Source: Leifsonia sp040686855 (GTDB lineage: Bacteria; Actinomycetota; Actinomycetes; Actinomycetales; Microbacteriaceae). Taken from it: a DNA stretch of 64,000 nt. A model generated the notes under the pieces. It saw nothing but the letters and a program-made list of their open reading frames with translations, had not been told where the DNA came from and ran no database searches. The translations under genes were made by a program, and so were the position numbers. The stretch is from positions 1 through 64,000 of the forward strand of contig NZ_JBFBOG010000001.1 in NCBI RefSeq assembly GCF_040686855.1, in the 5' to 3' direction. This document shows, in pieces, positions 35,268 to 44,061 of this stretch. The stretch's first letter is position 1, and the number at the start of each line of letters is the position of its first letter.

Positions 35268-37781
35268 ATGGCTCGGGGTCGCCTGCGGGTCATGCTCGGC
35301 GCCGCCCCGGGTGTCGGGAAGACGTACGCCATGCTCGAGGAGGGCGAACGTCTCCGCGCTCTGGGCACGGACGTCGTCGTGGCGGTCGTCGAGACGCACG
35401 GTCGTGTGGCGACGGCGGCCCTGCTTGAGGGACTCGAGGTGGTGCCGCGCCGCCTGGTCGAGCACCGCGGGGTGACCCTCGACGAGATGGATCTGGACGC
35501 GGTGCTTCGGCGGCATCCGCAGGTCGCGCTCGTGGACGAGCTCGCGCACACGAACGCGCCCGGCTCGGAGCACGCGAAGCGCTGGCAAGACGTCGAAGAC
35601 CTGCTGGAGGCCGGGATCGACGTGATCTCGACCGTCAACATCCAGCACATCGAGTCGCTGAACGACGTGGTCGAGCAGATCACGGGCGTGCCGCAGCGCG
35701 AGACCATCCCGGACGCCGTGCTGCGCCGGGCGGACCGGATCGAGCTGGTGGACCTCGCGCCGCAGGCGCTGCGCGACCGGCTGGCCGAGGGTGTGGTCTA
35801 CCCGGCGGCGCGAGTGGATGCGGCGCTGTCGAACTACTTCCGGCTCGGCAACCTGACGGCTCTGCGCGAGCTGGCGCTGCTGTGGCTCGCCGACGAGGTG
35901 GACAGCGCCCTGCAGCAGTACCGCGCCGAGCACGGCATCGCCGGCACGTGGGAGGCGCGCGAGCGCGTCGTCGTCGCGCTCACCGGCGGACCCGAGGGCG
36001 AGACACTGCTCCGCCGCGGCGCCCGCATCGCGGCCCGGAGCTCCGGCGGCGAGCTGCTGGCGGTCCACGTCACGAGTCAGGACGGCCTCCGCGAGGCGGC
36101 GCCCGGCGTCCTGGCGAACCAGCGCGCGCTCGTCGAACAGCTCGGCGGCAGCTACCACCAGGTGGTCGGCGAGGACATCCCGCGGGCCCTGGTCGAGTTC
36201 GCGCGCGGTGAGAGTGCGACGCAGCTGGTCATCGGCGTCTCGCGCCGCAGCCGACTGTCCGCACTGCTGACCGGCCCGGGCATCGGCGCGACGGTGATCC
36301 GCGAGTCCGGCGACATCGACGTGCACATCGTGTCGCATGCGCGAGCGGGCGGGCGGTTCGCGTTGCCGCGCCCGAAGGGCGGCCTGACCGTCCGCAGGCG
36401 GGTGTACGGCTTCCTGCTGGCCCTGGTCGGCGGGCCCCTGCTCACCCTGCTGCTGACCACCGGGCGCTCGCACGAGTCGATGACGGCGGACGTGCTCAGC
36501 TACCAGCTGCTCGTCGTGGTCGTCGCACTCGTGGGCGGCATCTGGCCGGCCCTGTTCGCCGCCCTGCTGTCCGGGCTGACGCTCGACTTCTTCTTCGTGG
36601 AGCCGCTGTACACGATCACGGTCGGCGAACCGCTCCACCTGCTCGCGCTCATCCTCTACGTGGTGATCGCCGCCCTGGTCAGCCTCGTCGTCGACCAGGC
36701 CGCCCGGCGCACGCGCGCAGCGCAACGGGCGGCGGCGGAGGCGGAGCTGCTGGCGACCGTCGCGGGCGAGGTCATCCGCGGCGAGGACGCCGTGCAGGCG
36801 ATCGTGATGCGGACGCGGGAGGCGTTCGGGCTGACCGCGGTCCGGCTGGTGATGCCGGGTGGAGACGTCGTGGCGAGCGACGGCACGGAGCCGGACGGCG
36901 AGCCCGCCCAGCGCATCCCGGTGGGAACCGTGGACGGCCGCGGCGCTGCCGACGCCCGCGCGAGCCTGGAGCTGTACGGCCGGGATCTCGAGGCGAGCGA
37001 CCGGCGCCTGCTCTCCGCGATCGTCGCGCAATTGGATGCCGCCCTGGAGCACCGCGAGCTGACCGCCACCGCTGCCGAGCTCGCGCCGCTCGCCGAAGCG
37101 GACCGGGTACGGAGCGCCCTGCTGGCGGCCGTCGGCCACGACCTGCGTCGCCCGCTGGCGGCGGCGACCGCGGCCGTGACCACCCTGCGTCAGGAGGAGC
37201 TGGCGCTCAGCGAGGGCGACCGGGAGGCGCTGCTCGAGACCGCCGAGGACAGCCTGCGCGGGCTGGCCGCGCTGGTCACCGACCTGCTCGACGCGAGCCG
37301 CGTGCAGGCGGGCGTGCTCGCGGTCTCGCTCGCGCCGACCGAGCTGGACGACATCGTCCTGCCCGCTCTCGACGAGCTCGGCATCGGCCCAGGAGATGTG
37401 GAGCTCGACCTCTCCCCCGATGTCCCTCCCCTGCTCGCCGACGGCGTGCTCCTGCAGCGCGTGCTCGTGAACCTGCTCGGCAACGCGCTCCGCTACAGCC
37501 CGCCCGGCACACCGCCCGTGCTCGCGGCGAGCGCGTTCGCCGGGACCGTGCAGCTCCGGGTGATCGACCGCGGCCCCGGGATCCCCGAGGAGCGGCGGGA
37601 GGCGGTATTCGCCCCGTTCCAGCGGCTGTCCGACACCGACAACGACTCCGGGATCGGCCTCGGGCTCGCCCTCTCGAAGGGCTTCGTCGAGGGGATGGGC
37701 GGGACGCTCGACGTCGAGGACACGCCCGGCGGCGGCCTCACCATGGTGGTCTCGCTCCCGGCGGCCGGAGGTGACGCATGA
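35268..37781 (+). CDS. kdpD: KdpD-family sensor histidine kinase
   Basis: An 837-residue sensor kinase. The N-terminal KdpD domain has Walker A GAAPGVGKTYAM and Walker B VALVDELAHTN, followed by a universal-stress-like domain (~225-350), four transmembrane helices (~380-480), a GAF-like region, and the kinase core with phospho-His in VGHDLRRPLAA (~624), N-box NLLGNALRYSP, and G-boxes DRGPGIPEE and GIGLGLALSKG. It senses K+ shortage or turgor in known systems. kdpE follows with a four-base overlap. No kdpFABC K+-ATPase genes are nearby. ATG 35,268 lies 18 bases after ppgK behind GGAGGTCTGAGGG. Confidence 0.94.
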   Translation: MARGRLRVMLGAAPGVGKTYAMLEEGERLRALGTDVVVAVVETHGRVATAALLEGLEVVPRRLVEHRGVTLDEMDLDAVLRRHPQVALVDELAHTNAPGSEHAKRWQDVEDLLEAGIDVISTVNIQHIESLNDVVEQITGVPQRETIPDAVLRRADRIELVDLAPQALRDRLAEGVVYPAARVDAALSNYFRLGNLTALRELALLWLADEVDSALQQYRAEHGIAGTWEARERVVVALTGGPEGETLLRRGARIAARSSGGELLAVHVTSQDGLREAAPGVLANQRALVEQLGGSYHQVVGEDIPRALVEFARGESATQLVIGVSRRSRLSALLTGPGIGATVIRESGDIDVHIVSHARAGGRFALPRPKGGLTVRRRVYGFLLALVGGPLLTLLLTTGRSHESMTADVLSYQLLVVVVALVGGIWPALFAALLSGLTLDFFFVEPLYTITVGEPLHLLALILYVVIAALVSLVVDQAARRTRAAQRAAAEAELLATVAGEVIRGEDAVQAIVMRTREAFGLTAVRLVMPGGDVVASDGTEPDGEPAQRIPVGTVDGRGAADARASLELYGRDLEASDRRLLSAIVAQLDAALEHRELTATAAELAPLAEADRVRSALLAAVGHDLRRPLAAATAAVTTLRQEELALSEGDREALLETAEDSLRGLAALVTDLLDASRVQAGVLAVSLAPTELDDIVLPALDELGIGPGDVELDLSPDVPPLLADGVLLQRVLVNLLGNALRYSPPGTPPVLAASAFAGTVQLRVIDRGPGIPEERREAVFAPFQRLSDTDNDSGIGLGLALSKGFVEGMGGTLDVEDTPGGGLTMVVSLPAAGGDA

Positions 37782-38497
37782 AGATCCTGATCGCGGACGA
37801 CGACCCGCAGATCCTGCGGGCTCTGCGCATCCTGCTCACCGCGCGCGGCTACGAGGTGCTGACCGCGCGCACGGGCGCCGAGGCGCTGTCGGTCGCCGTC
37901 GAGACGCATCCCGACCTCGTCATGCTCGACCTCGGGATGCCGGAGCTGAACGGCATCGAGGTGATCGAGGGACTGCGGGGCTGGACCAGCGTGCCGATCC
38001 TCGTCGTCTCGGGACGCACCGGCTCGGCCGACAAGGTGGATGCGCTGGACGCCGGCGCCGACGACTACGTCACCAAGCCGTTCGCCGCGGACGAACTGCT
38101 CGCCCGCATCCGCGCCCTCACCCGGCGGCAGACGACGACCGCGGACGAACCGGTGATCGCGTTCGGCGACGTCACCGTCGACCTGGCCGCCCACCAGGTG
38201 ACCCGGCGGGATGCCGAGGGCGCGCATCCGGTCCGGTTGACGCCGACGGAGTGGCAGCTGCTCGAGGTGCTGCTGCGCAACCCTCGACGGCTGGTCACCC
38301 GGCAGGCGCTGCTCACACAGGTCTGGGGACCGCAGTACACGAAGGACACCGGCTATCTGCGGCTCTACCTGGCGCAGCTGCGCAAGAAGCTGGAGCCGCA
38401 GCCGTCGCAGCCGCGGTACCTGCTCACCGAGCCCGGGATGGGGTACCGGTTCGTGCCCGATGAGGGCCCGGGCGACGAAGGGGAATGGGCCGGCTGA
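37778..38497 (+). CDS. kdpE: KdpE-family response regulator
   Basis: A 239-residue OmpR-type regulator: receiver domain with acidic pocket ADDDP, phospho-acceptor Asp51 in VMLDLGMPELNG and the Lys in TKPFA, then a winged-helix DNA-binding domain with LTPTEWQLLEVLLRNP and GYRFV. ATG overlaps the kdpD stop (ATGA). Its last 16 bases overlap the opposite-strand RNase P RNA, including one side of that RNA's P1 helix, so this end of the gene is constrained by two products. Confidence 0.94.
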   Translation: MKILIADDDPQILRALRILLTARGYEVLTARTGAEALSVAVETHPDLVMLDLGMPELNGIEVIEGLRGWTSVPILVVSGRTGSADKVDALDAGADDYVTKPFAADELLARIRALTRRQTTTADEPVIAFGDVTVDLAAHQVTRRDAEGAHPVRLTPTEWQLLEVLLRNPRRLVTRQALLTQVWGPQYTKDTGYLRLYLAQLRKKLEPQPSQPRYLLTEPGMGYRFVPDEGPGDEGEWAG

Positions 38498-38856
38498 TAC
38501 GCCGGGTTCTGTCTCGGCGCGCGAGGCGCCGTGGACGGCCATCTATCTCGGAGCGACGTTGCCGCCGCCCTCCAGCGGTCTACCCGGGGACGAGGCGAGC
38601 AGCCTCATGGTCCCCTGTCCGACCTTGCTCCGGGCGAGGTTTACCCAGCCGGCCGGGTCACCCCGGCCGCTGGTGGTCTCTTACACCACCGTTTCACCCT
38701 TACCGGGAGGCGAGCCTCCCGGCGGTCTGCTTTCTGTTGCACTTTCTCGCGGGTTGCCCCGGGTGGGTGTTACCCACCGCCCTGCTCTGCGGAGCCCGGA
38801 CGTTCCTCGGCGGCCCGCTGACGCGGACCGACGCGACCGTCTTGCCGACCCATTCC
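38482..38856 (-). ncRNA. rnpB: RNase P RNA (class A)
   Basis: About 375 nt on the - strand. The 5' end GGAATGGGTCGGC (38,856-38,844) pairs completely with the 3' end GCCGGCCCATTCC (38,494-38,482) to make P1. Conserved core segments are seen: GAGGAACGTCCGGGCTCC near the 5' end (38,809-38,792), AGAGACCACCAGCGGCC and GGTAAACCTCGCCCGG in the middle, and ACAGAACCCGGCGTATCAG near the 3' end. It is the catalytic RNA that matures tRNA 5' ends. TAGGGT at 38,869-38,864 is placed correctly as the -10 box for a start at 38,856. Exact ends are inferred from P1 pairing. It overlaps the kdpE 3' end by 16 bases. Confidence 0.93.
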
Positions 38857-38895
38857 GGCCTCCACCCTAGCGCAGCGGCGTCGGCCGAACCTGGG

Positions 38896-39630
38896 TCAGA
38901 GCCCGCTGTCCTCGCCGCGGACCAGGATGGCGCCGCTGTCCGGGCACAGCACGACGTCGTCGGCCGCGGCCCGGCGGATCTCGGAGAGGTCGGACTCGGT
39001 CAGCTTCACGTTGGAGCCCATCGAGACGCCGCGGATGAGCGCAGCGGCACCGATGCCGTAGCGGGTGCGCTGCCGCTCGTACAGCTCGATCAGGTCGGCG
39101 GGAAGCGCCTCGGCGATCGCCGCGCGGTCGGCCGCGGCGGCCTTGCGCTGCACGTCGAGCTTGCCGGCCTCCTCGTCGCGCTGCGCCTCCAGCGCCTCCA
39201 CGCGCGAGCCGAGTTCGGCGCGCTCCGCCTCCACCGCGGCGAGCGCGCCCTCCAGCGTCCCGACGCGCTCCATGACGTTCAGCTCGATCTCCTCGAGGTC
39301 GTCCTTGCGGCGGGCCAGCGAGGCGAGTTCAGCCTCGAGCGCCTGCACGTCCTTGACGGACGCCGTCTGCTGCACCCGGTCGGTGTCGCGCTTGACCCGG
39401 GCCTCGACCACCTCGACATCGGACTCGACGCGCTTCAGCTCGGCGCGGGCGTCCTCCAGCTCACCGGTGGCGGCGATCCAGCGGGCACGCAGGGCCTCGA
39501 CCTCGGGCTGGAGCTTCGCCAGCTCGGCCAGCTGCGGCAGGTTCTTGGCCGCGTGCGCGAGCTGCGCGAGGCGGGTGTCGGCGGCCTGCAGGCGCAGGAG
39601 CTCGTTCTGGTCGGCGGGACTGGCTTTCAC
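38896..39630 (-). CDS. coiled-coil protein of the CdsZ/DUF164 (C4 zinc-ribbon) family, ribbon degenerate
   Basis: A 244-residue protein, mostly a long coiled coil (~5-180), ending in what is normally a Cys4 zinc ribbon. Here the ribbon reads GSNVKLTESDLSEIRR...VVLCPDSGAILV, so only one of four zinc cysteines remains. Start GTG 39,628-39,630 with AAGGAAG upstream. It lies 28 bases downstream of the Nif3-like gene, its usual actinobacterial neighbour, and just upstream of rnpB. Family members are proposed to act with RNA or nucleic acids, but no reaction is known. Confidence 0.85.
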   Translation of the reverse strand: MKASPADQNELLRLQAADTRLAQLAHAAKNLPQLAELAKLQPEVEALRARWIAATGELEDARAELKRVESDVEVVEARVKRDTDRVQQTASVKDVQALEAELASLARRKDDLEEIELNVMERVGTLEGALAAVEAERAELGSRVEALEAQRDEEAGKLDVQRKAAAADRAAIAEALPADLIELYERQRTRYGIGAAALIRGVSMGSNVKLTESDLSEIRRAAADDVVLCPDSGAILVRGEDSGL

Positions 39631-39658
39631 GATGCGGTGCTTCCTTCGTGCGGGGTGG

Positions 39659-40477
39659 TCATTGCAGGATGGCGAAATCCCACGGATCGGTGCGGAGCTC
39701 GCTGACGACGACCTCGACACCGGGGAGCGCCGCGCGCAGCTGCTCGGCGGCCGTGTCGAGCCAGAGCCATTCGCTGGCCCAGTGGGAGACGTCGAGCAGC
39801 GCCGGGCCTCCGCCGAGCGTCGCCTGCTCGCGCGCCTCGGACGCCGGGTGGTGGCGCAGGTCGGCGGTGATGTAGACGTCGGCCGTTCGCACGGCGTCGG
39901 AGCCCAGCAGCGAGTCGCCCGCTCCCCCGCACACGGCGACGCGCGTGACGGGCTGGTGGTAGTCGCCCGCCGCTCTCACGCCGCCGGCGGTCGGCGGCAG
40001 CAGATCGGCCACCGCACGGGCCAGCTGGCCGAGCGTCGTGGGCTGCGCGAGGTCGCCCACCCGGCCGATGCCGGTCACGCCGTCGGCGGCCGCGGCGATG
40101 GGACTCGTGTCGTGGAGGCCGAGGCGCGCGGCGAGCACATCGCTGGTGCCGTCGGCGACCACGTCGGCGGTGGTGTGCGCGGCGTAGAGCGCGACGCCTC
40201 CGCGGATGAGCCGCGCGAGGAGGGCGCCCTTGTAACGGTCCTCCGCGATGCTCGTCACGCCGCGCAGGAGCAGCGGATGGTGGGCGATGAGCAGGTCGGC
40301 GCGCAGCTCGACAGCCTCATCGACCGTCGCGGCGACGGCATCCACCGCCAGCAGGATGCGCTCCACGGGAGCCGCCGGATCGCCGGTGACGAGCCCGGGC
40401 GCATCCCAGCTCTCGGCACCGGCGAGCGGCCACAGCTGCTCGACGGTGTCGCGGACGGAGGCGAGGGTGTTCGGCAC
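39659..40477 (-). CDS. Nif3-like dinuclear metal center protein
   Basis: A 272-residue NIF3/YbgI family protein. LIAHHPLLLRG and the later HTTADV, plus the C-terminal DVSHWASEWLWLD, supply the His/Asp/Glu ligands of the hexamer's di-metal sites. Sometimes named GTP cyclohydrolase I type 2, but the physiological role is uncertain. GTG start at 40,475-40,477 with TAGGCT seven bases upstream, probably leaderless. It is the first gene of a unit with the coiled-coil protein and perhaps rnpB. Confidence 0.88.
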   Translation of the reverse strand: MPNTLASVRDTVEQLWPLAGAESWDAPGLVTGDPAAPVERILLAVDAVAATVDEAVELRADLLIAHHPLLLRGVTSIAEDRYKGALLARLIRGGVALYAAHTTADVVADGTSDVLAARLGLHDTSPIAAAADGVTGIGRVGDLAQPTTLGQLARAVADLLPPTAGGVRAAGDYHQPVTRVAVCGGAGDSLLGSDAVRTADVYITADLRHHPASEAREQATLGGGPALLDVSHWASEWLWLDTAAEQLRAALPGVEVVVSELRTDPWDFAILQ

Positions 40478-40567
40478 GTCGATCAGCCTACGGGATGGGT
40501 CCGCGGCACGAGCGGGCGGCCTTGGATCTGTGGAGAACCCGGCATGCGCGTCTGCCTGTGGAGGGCG

Positions 40568-42688
40568 TCACTCGACGGACTGCTCCTGCCGGCGCACCGC
40601 CGGCGCGGCCGACACCAGCACGCCGAACAGCCCGATCACGAGGGCGATCACGACGCCGATGTTGCTCGTGCCGATCCCCGCCTGCGGATCGATCCCGATC
40701 ATCCGGAACAGATACCCTTCCCAGCCGAGCCAGGACAGCGGCGAGCTCACCGTCCCGAGCCCGACCGCCGTTGCCGCCACCAGGAGGCCCAGATTGGTCC
40801 AGCGCCAGTCCGGATAGGCGCCGCCGCGCTCCAGCAGCGACGGCGAGTGCAGGCGCCGGGTCCGCAGCATCATCTCCCCGGAGAACACGCCGACCCACGC
40901 CGCGACCGGCACCGACAGCGCGGTCGGCACCCCGCGGATCACCGAGGACAGGTCGGTCACCGTCGCCGCCAGCACACCGCCGACGATCGCGATGGCGGCG
41001 CCGGCCACCAGCGTGCTCCACCGCCGCCCCAGCCGCACGCCGAGCGCGTCGATCGTGAAGCCGGTCGAATACAGCGTCAGCACCAGCGCCGAGATCAGGG
41101 ATAGGCCGACCGCCAGCAGCAGCGGGACGGGGTACCAGCCGGGCAGCCCGAGGCCGACCAGCGCGCCGACCGGATCCTGGGCGAGGTCGGCCGCCCATCC
41201 GGGATTCGAGGCGGCGAGGAGGCCGCCGTACGACACGAGCACGAACGGCGGGACGCCCGCGCCGAAGGTCGCCCAGAGCATGGCCGCCCCGCCGGACGAC
41301 AGCGGACGCTGGTAGCGCGCGACCTCCGCGCTGCTCATCGCCCAGGCGAGGCCGACGTAGCTGAGCACGAGGACGGCGCCGGTCACGACGTGCGTCCACA
41401 GGGCGTCGGGAGCATCCAGCGCCCGCGAGAGGTCGACGTGCTGCCACGTCGCCATGATCATCAGCACGATGAGGACGGCGGACGCGATGGTCAGCACCAG
41501 CTGGACCCGCGCCACCAGCGCGTACCCGATGTACGCGACCGCGACGGCGATGACGATCGTCACGGCGAGCGCGGCCACCGTCGCAGCGACGGCGTTGCCC
41601 GGCCACCCCTCCGCCTCGGTCAACGACCCCGCCGCCGAGCCGGCCAGCCACAGGAGCACGGAACCCCAGAACAGCTTGACCACGAGGGCGATGACGGTCG
41701 GCAGGAGGTTGCCGCGCAGACCGAACGTCGCGCGGGACACCACGAGCGTCGGCTGGCCGCTCCACTTGCCCGCGAGCGTGCCGAGGCCGAGCGGGAGGAA
41801 GGAGAGGGCGACGCCGAACAGGGTGGCGACGAGCAGCTGCCGGAGGCTCAGCCCGAGGACGAACAGGGTCGCGCCGACGCCGACGCTGATGAGCGAGGAC
41901 GTGCCTGCGAACCAGAGCCAGAACATGCGGGAGGCACGGCCGGCGCGGGCGCGGAGCGGCGTCGGCTCGAGGTCGGACGCCTCGGGCGTGAGGATGCTCG
42001 GTCGGGCGTGGCGGCCGGCGGGGTGCGGGGCGGGCTCCTGGGCGGGTGGCGCATCCGGTGCGGACGTCTCGGACGGGGCGTCGGCCGGGGTCGGCGTGGG
42101 TTGCTCCGCGACCACCGCCGCGACGGGCGTGGCCGTCGGCTCGCCGCGCGGCTCGGGCGCCGCCTCGGGCTCGGGGTCGGCGTCGGGCTGCGGATCGGGC
42201 TCGCGCTGCGGCTGCGCGGCTGGGACGACCGGCACCGGCTGCGAGTCGCGCGGCGCCAGCTCCGGCGGGACGAAGTCGAGCGGTTCCGCGCGCGCGATCG
42301 GCCGGTACGCCGGCGGTTCGGGCTCGGGTGCCGACGACGGCTTTGCAGGCGTCGGCGGCTCCTCGGCCGGCCCGCGCTGCACCGGGATCGCCGCCGTCGC
42401 CACCCACGGGCTGAACGTCGGCTCCGGCCCGGTCGGCTCCCGCCGCACCGGCAGATCGTCGAAGCTGATCAACTCCGTCGGCGGCCCGGCCCACGTCTCG
42501 TCGTCGTCCGCGTCGTCGTCCTCATCGACGGCCGCGGGCTGCGCCTCCACCGGCTGCGCCTCCACCGCCGACGTCTCCGCGCGCGGAACGATGATCGGAA
42601 TAGCAGAGGTGATCCGCGCGACCTCCTCCTCCAACGCGCTGGCGAGCTCGTCGTCGCTGTGCCGCTCGCCGCGCGTCGCCCCGTCCAT
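40568..42688 (-). CDS. NCS1-type purine/cytosine permease-like transporter with long N-terminal extension
   Basis: A 706-residue protein. Residues ~1-255 are hydrophilic, Pro/Glu/Ala-rich and probably disordered. The rest has about 12 transmembrane helices in the NCS1 pattern of the cytosine permease CodB family: SVGVGATLFVLGLSLRQ at helix 1, then GTLAGKWSGQPTLVVSRATF. Ordinary NCS1 permeases are 400-500 residues without such an extension. TAGTCT ends six bases before the ATG, suggesting leaderless translation. It is divergent from thyA-folA, which fits a pyrimidine link, but the transported base is not established by sequence. Confidence 0.83.
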   Translation of the reverse strand: MDGATRGERHSDDELASALEEEVARITSAIPIIVPRAETSAVEAQPVEAQPAAVDEDDDADDDETWAGPPTELISFDDLPVRREPTGPEPTFSPWVATAAIPVQRGPAEEPPTPAKPSSAPEPEPPAYRPIARAEPLDFVPPELAPRDSQPVPVVPAAQPQREPDPQPDADPEPEAAPEPRGEPTATPVAAVVAEQPTPTPADAPSETSAPDAPPAQEPAPHPAGRHARPSILTPEASDLEPTPLRARAGRASRMFWLWFAGTSSLISVGVGATLFVLGLSLRQLLVATLFGVALSFLPLGLGTLAGKWSGQPTLVVSRATFGLRGNLLPTVIALVVKLFWGSVLLWLAGSAAGSLTEAEGWPGNAVAATVAALAVTIVIAVAVAYIGYALVARVQLVLTIASAVLIVLMIMATWQHVDLSRALDAPDALWTHVVTGAVLVLSYVGLAWAMSSAEVARYQRPLSSGGAAMLWATFGAGVPPFVLVSYGGLLAASNPGWAADLAQDPVGALVGLGLPGWYPVPLLLAVGLSLISALVLTLYSTGFTIDALGVRLGRRWSTLVAGAAIAIVGGVLAATVTDLSSVIRGVPTALSVPVAAWVGVFSGEMMLRTRRLHSPSLLERGGAYPDWRWTNLGLLVAATAVGLGTVSSPLSWLGWEGYLFRMIGIDPQAGIGTSNIGVVIALVIGLFGVLVSAAPAVRRQEQSVE

Positions 42689-42747
42689 GACGCCAGACTA
42701 CCGACGCGTCGCGCGCACCTGGAGCGACGAACACGTACCATCGGAGC

Positions 42748-43554
42748 GTGACCCGGATTGCGACCCCGTACGAAGACCTGCTGCGCGACGTCCTGGCGAA
42801 CGGCGCCCACAAATCCGACCGCACCGGCACCGGGACGCGCAGCGTGTTCGGCCGCCAGCTGCGGTTCGACCTCGCCGAGGGCTTCCCGCTCGTCACCACC
42901 AAGCGCGTCCACTTCAAGTCGATCGCGTACGAGCTGCTGTGGTTCCTTCGGGGCGAGAGCAACGTCGGGTGGCTGCGCGACAACGGCGTCACCATCTGGG
43001 ACGAGTGGGCCGACCAGGATGGCGAGCTCGGCCCGGTCTACGGTGTCCAGTGGCGCTCCTGGCCGACGCCCGACGGCCGGCACATCGACCAGATCCAGCA
43101 GGTGATCGACACCCTGCGCACCGACCCGGACTCGCGCCGCATCATCGTCTCCGCCTGGAACGTCGCCGACATCCCGGACATGGCGCTCGCCCCCTGCCAC
43201 GCCTTCTTCCAGTTCTACGTCGCCGACGGCAAGCTCTCCTGCCAGCTCTATCAGCGCAGCGCGGACATGTTCCTCGGCGTCCCGTTCAACATCGCCAGCT
43301 ACGCGCTGCTGACACTCATGGTCGCGCAGCAGGTCGGCCTCGAGCCGGGCGAGTTCGTCTGGACCGGCGGCGACGTCCACATCTACGACAACCACGTCGA
43401 GCAGGTGACGGAGCAGCTGACGCGCGACCCGTATCCCGCGCCCACCCTCCGCTTCGCCCGGAAGCCGGAGAGCATCTTCGACTACCGGTTCGAGGACTTC
43501 GTCGTCGAGGACTACCAGCACCACCCCGCCATCCGCGCGGCCGTGGCGGTATGA
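42748..43554 (+). CDS. thyA: thymidylate synthase
   Basis: A 268-residue ThyA making dTMP from dUMP with methylene-tetrahydrofolate. The catalytic Cys is in LAPCHAFFQFYV, the phosphate-binding arginines in SDRTGTGT and QRSADMFLGVPFN, and the C-terminus ends AAVAV. GTG start; TACCAT ends six bases before it, so leaderless is likely (the CGGAG at 42,742 is too close to act). Its stop overlaps the start of folA (ATGA), which recycles the dihydrofolate produced here. Confidence 0.96.
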   Translation: MTRIATPYEDLLRDVLANGAHKSDRTGTGTRSVFGRQLRFDLAEGFPLVTTKRVHFKSIAYELLWFLRGESNVGWLRDNGVTIWDEWADQDGELGPVYGVQWRSWPTPDGRHIDQIQQVIDTLRTDPDSRRIIVSAWNVADIPDMALAPCHAFFQFYVADGKLSCQLYQRSADMFLGVPFNIASYALLTLMVAQQVGLEPGEFVWTGGDVHIYDNHVEQVTEQLTRDPYPAPTLRFARKPESIFDYRFEDFVVEDYQHHPAIRAAVAV

Positions 43555-44030
43555 CGATCGGGCTGATCTGGGCGCAGGCCCACGACCGGGTGATCGGCGC
43601 GGGCGGAGTCATGCCCTGGCACCTCACCGAAGATCTCAAACACTTCCGCGCGGTGACCGGCTCCGACCCCGTGATAATGGGACGCCGCACCTGGGAGTCG
43701 CTGCCCGAGCGCTACCGCCCGCTCCCGGGCCGCACGAACGTCGTCGTCACACGGCAGGAGGGATGGGATGCGCCCGGCGCGCAGGTCGCCCACTCGGTCG
43801 ACGACGCACTCGCCAGCAGGGCCGACGGCACCGTCTGGGTGATCGGCGGCGCCGAGTTGTACGCGCAGACGCTCCCCCGCGCCGACCGCCTCGAGATCAC
43901 CGAGATCGACCTCGATGTCGACGGGGACACCCGCGCGCCCGACCCGGGCGACGGCTGGACCATCGACGCCGGCGACTGGCAGACCGGCTCGAACGGGATG
44001 CGCTACCGCTTCCTCACGTACACGCGCTGA
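43551..44030 (+). CDS. folA: dihydrofolate reductase
   Basis: A 159-residue DHFR. IWAQAHDRVIGAGGVMPWHLTEDLKHF carries the folate pocket with acidic Glu/Asp, followed by VIMGRRTWESLP and the NADPH loop WVIGGAELYAQ. It reduces dihydrofolate made by ThyA and is the trimethoprim target. The ATG overlaps the thyA stop by four bases, so the two are co-translated. A small hairpin follows between it and the convergent DUF1345 gene. Confidence 0.96.
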   Translation: MTIGLIWAQAHDRVIGAGGVMPWHLTEDLKHFRAVTGSDPVIMGRRTWESLPERYRPLPGRTNVVVTRQEGWDAPGAQVAHSVDDALASRADGTVWVIGGAELYAQTLPRADRLEITEIDLDVDGDTRAPDPGDGWTIDAGDWQTGSNGMRYRFLTYTR

Positions 44031-44041
44031 TCCGAACCTGT

Positions 44042-44061
44042 ACGGAACAGAAGGGTTCCGT
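44042..44061. terminator. small hairpin between folA and DUF1345
   Basis: A 7-bp stem ACGGAAC/GTTCCGT with a 6-base loop lies in the 30-base gap of two convergent genes. Weak but well placed. Confidence 0.4.

Noticed and set aside
33282..37139. Very long open frame (about 1,285 codons) on the - strand
   Set aside because: It is the antisense of map, ppgK and kdpD, which have clear family motifs. Only its last 69 codons (the SPOR-like gene) are real.
38485..39705. Open frames across the RNase P RNA region
   Set aside because: The region is explained by rnpB (P1 pairing and conserved core) and by the coiled-coil gene on the - strand.
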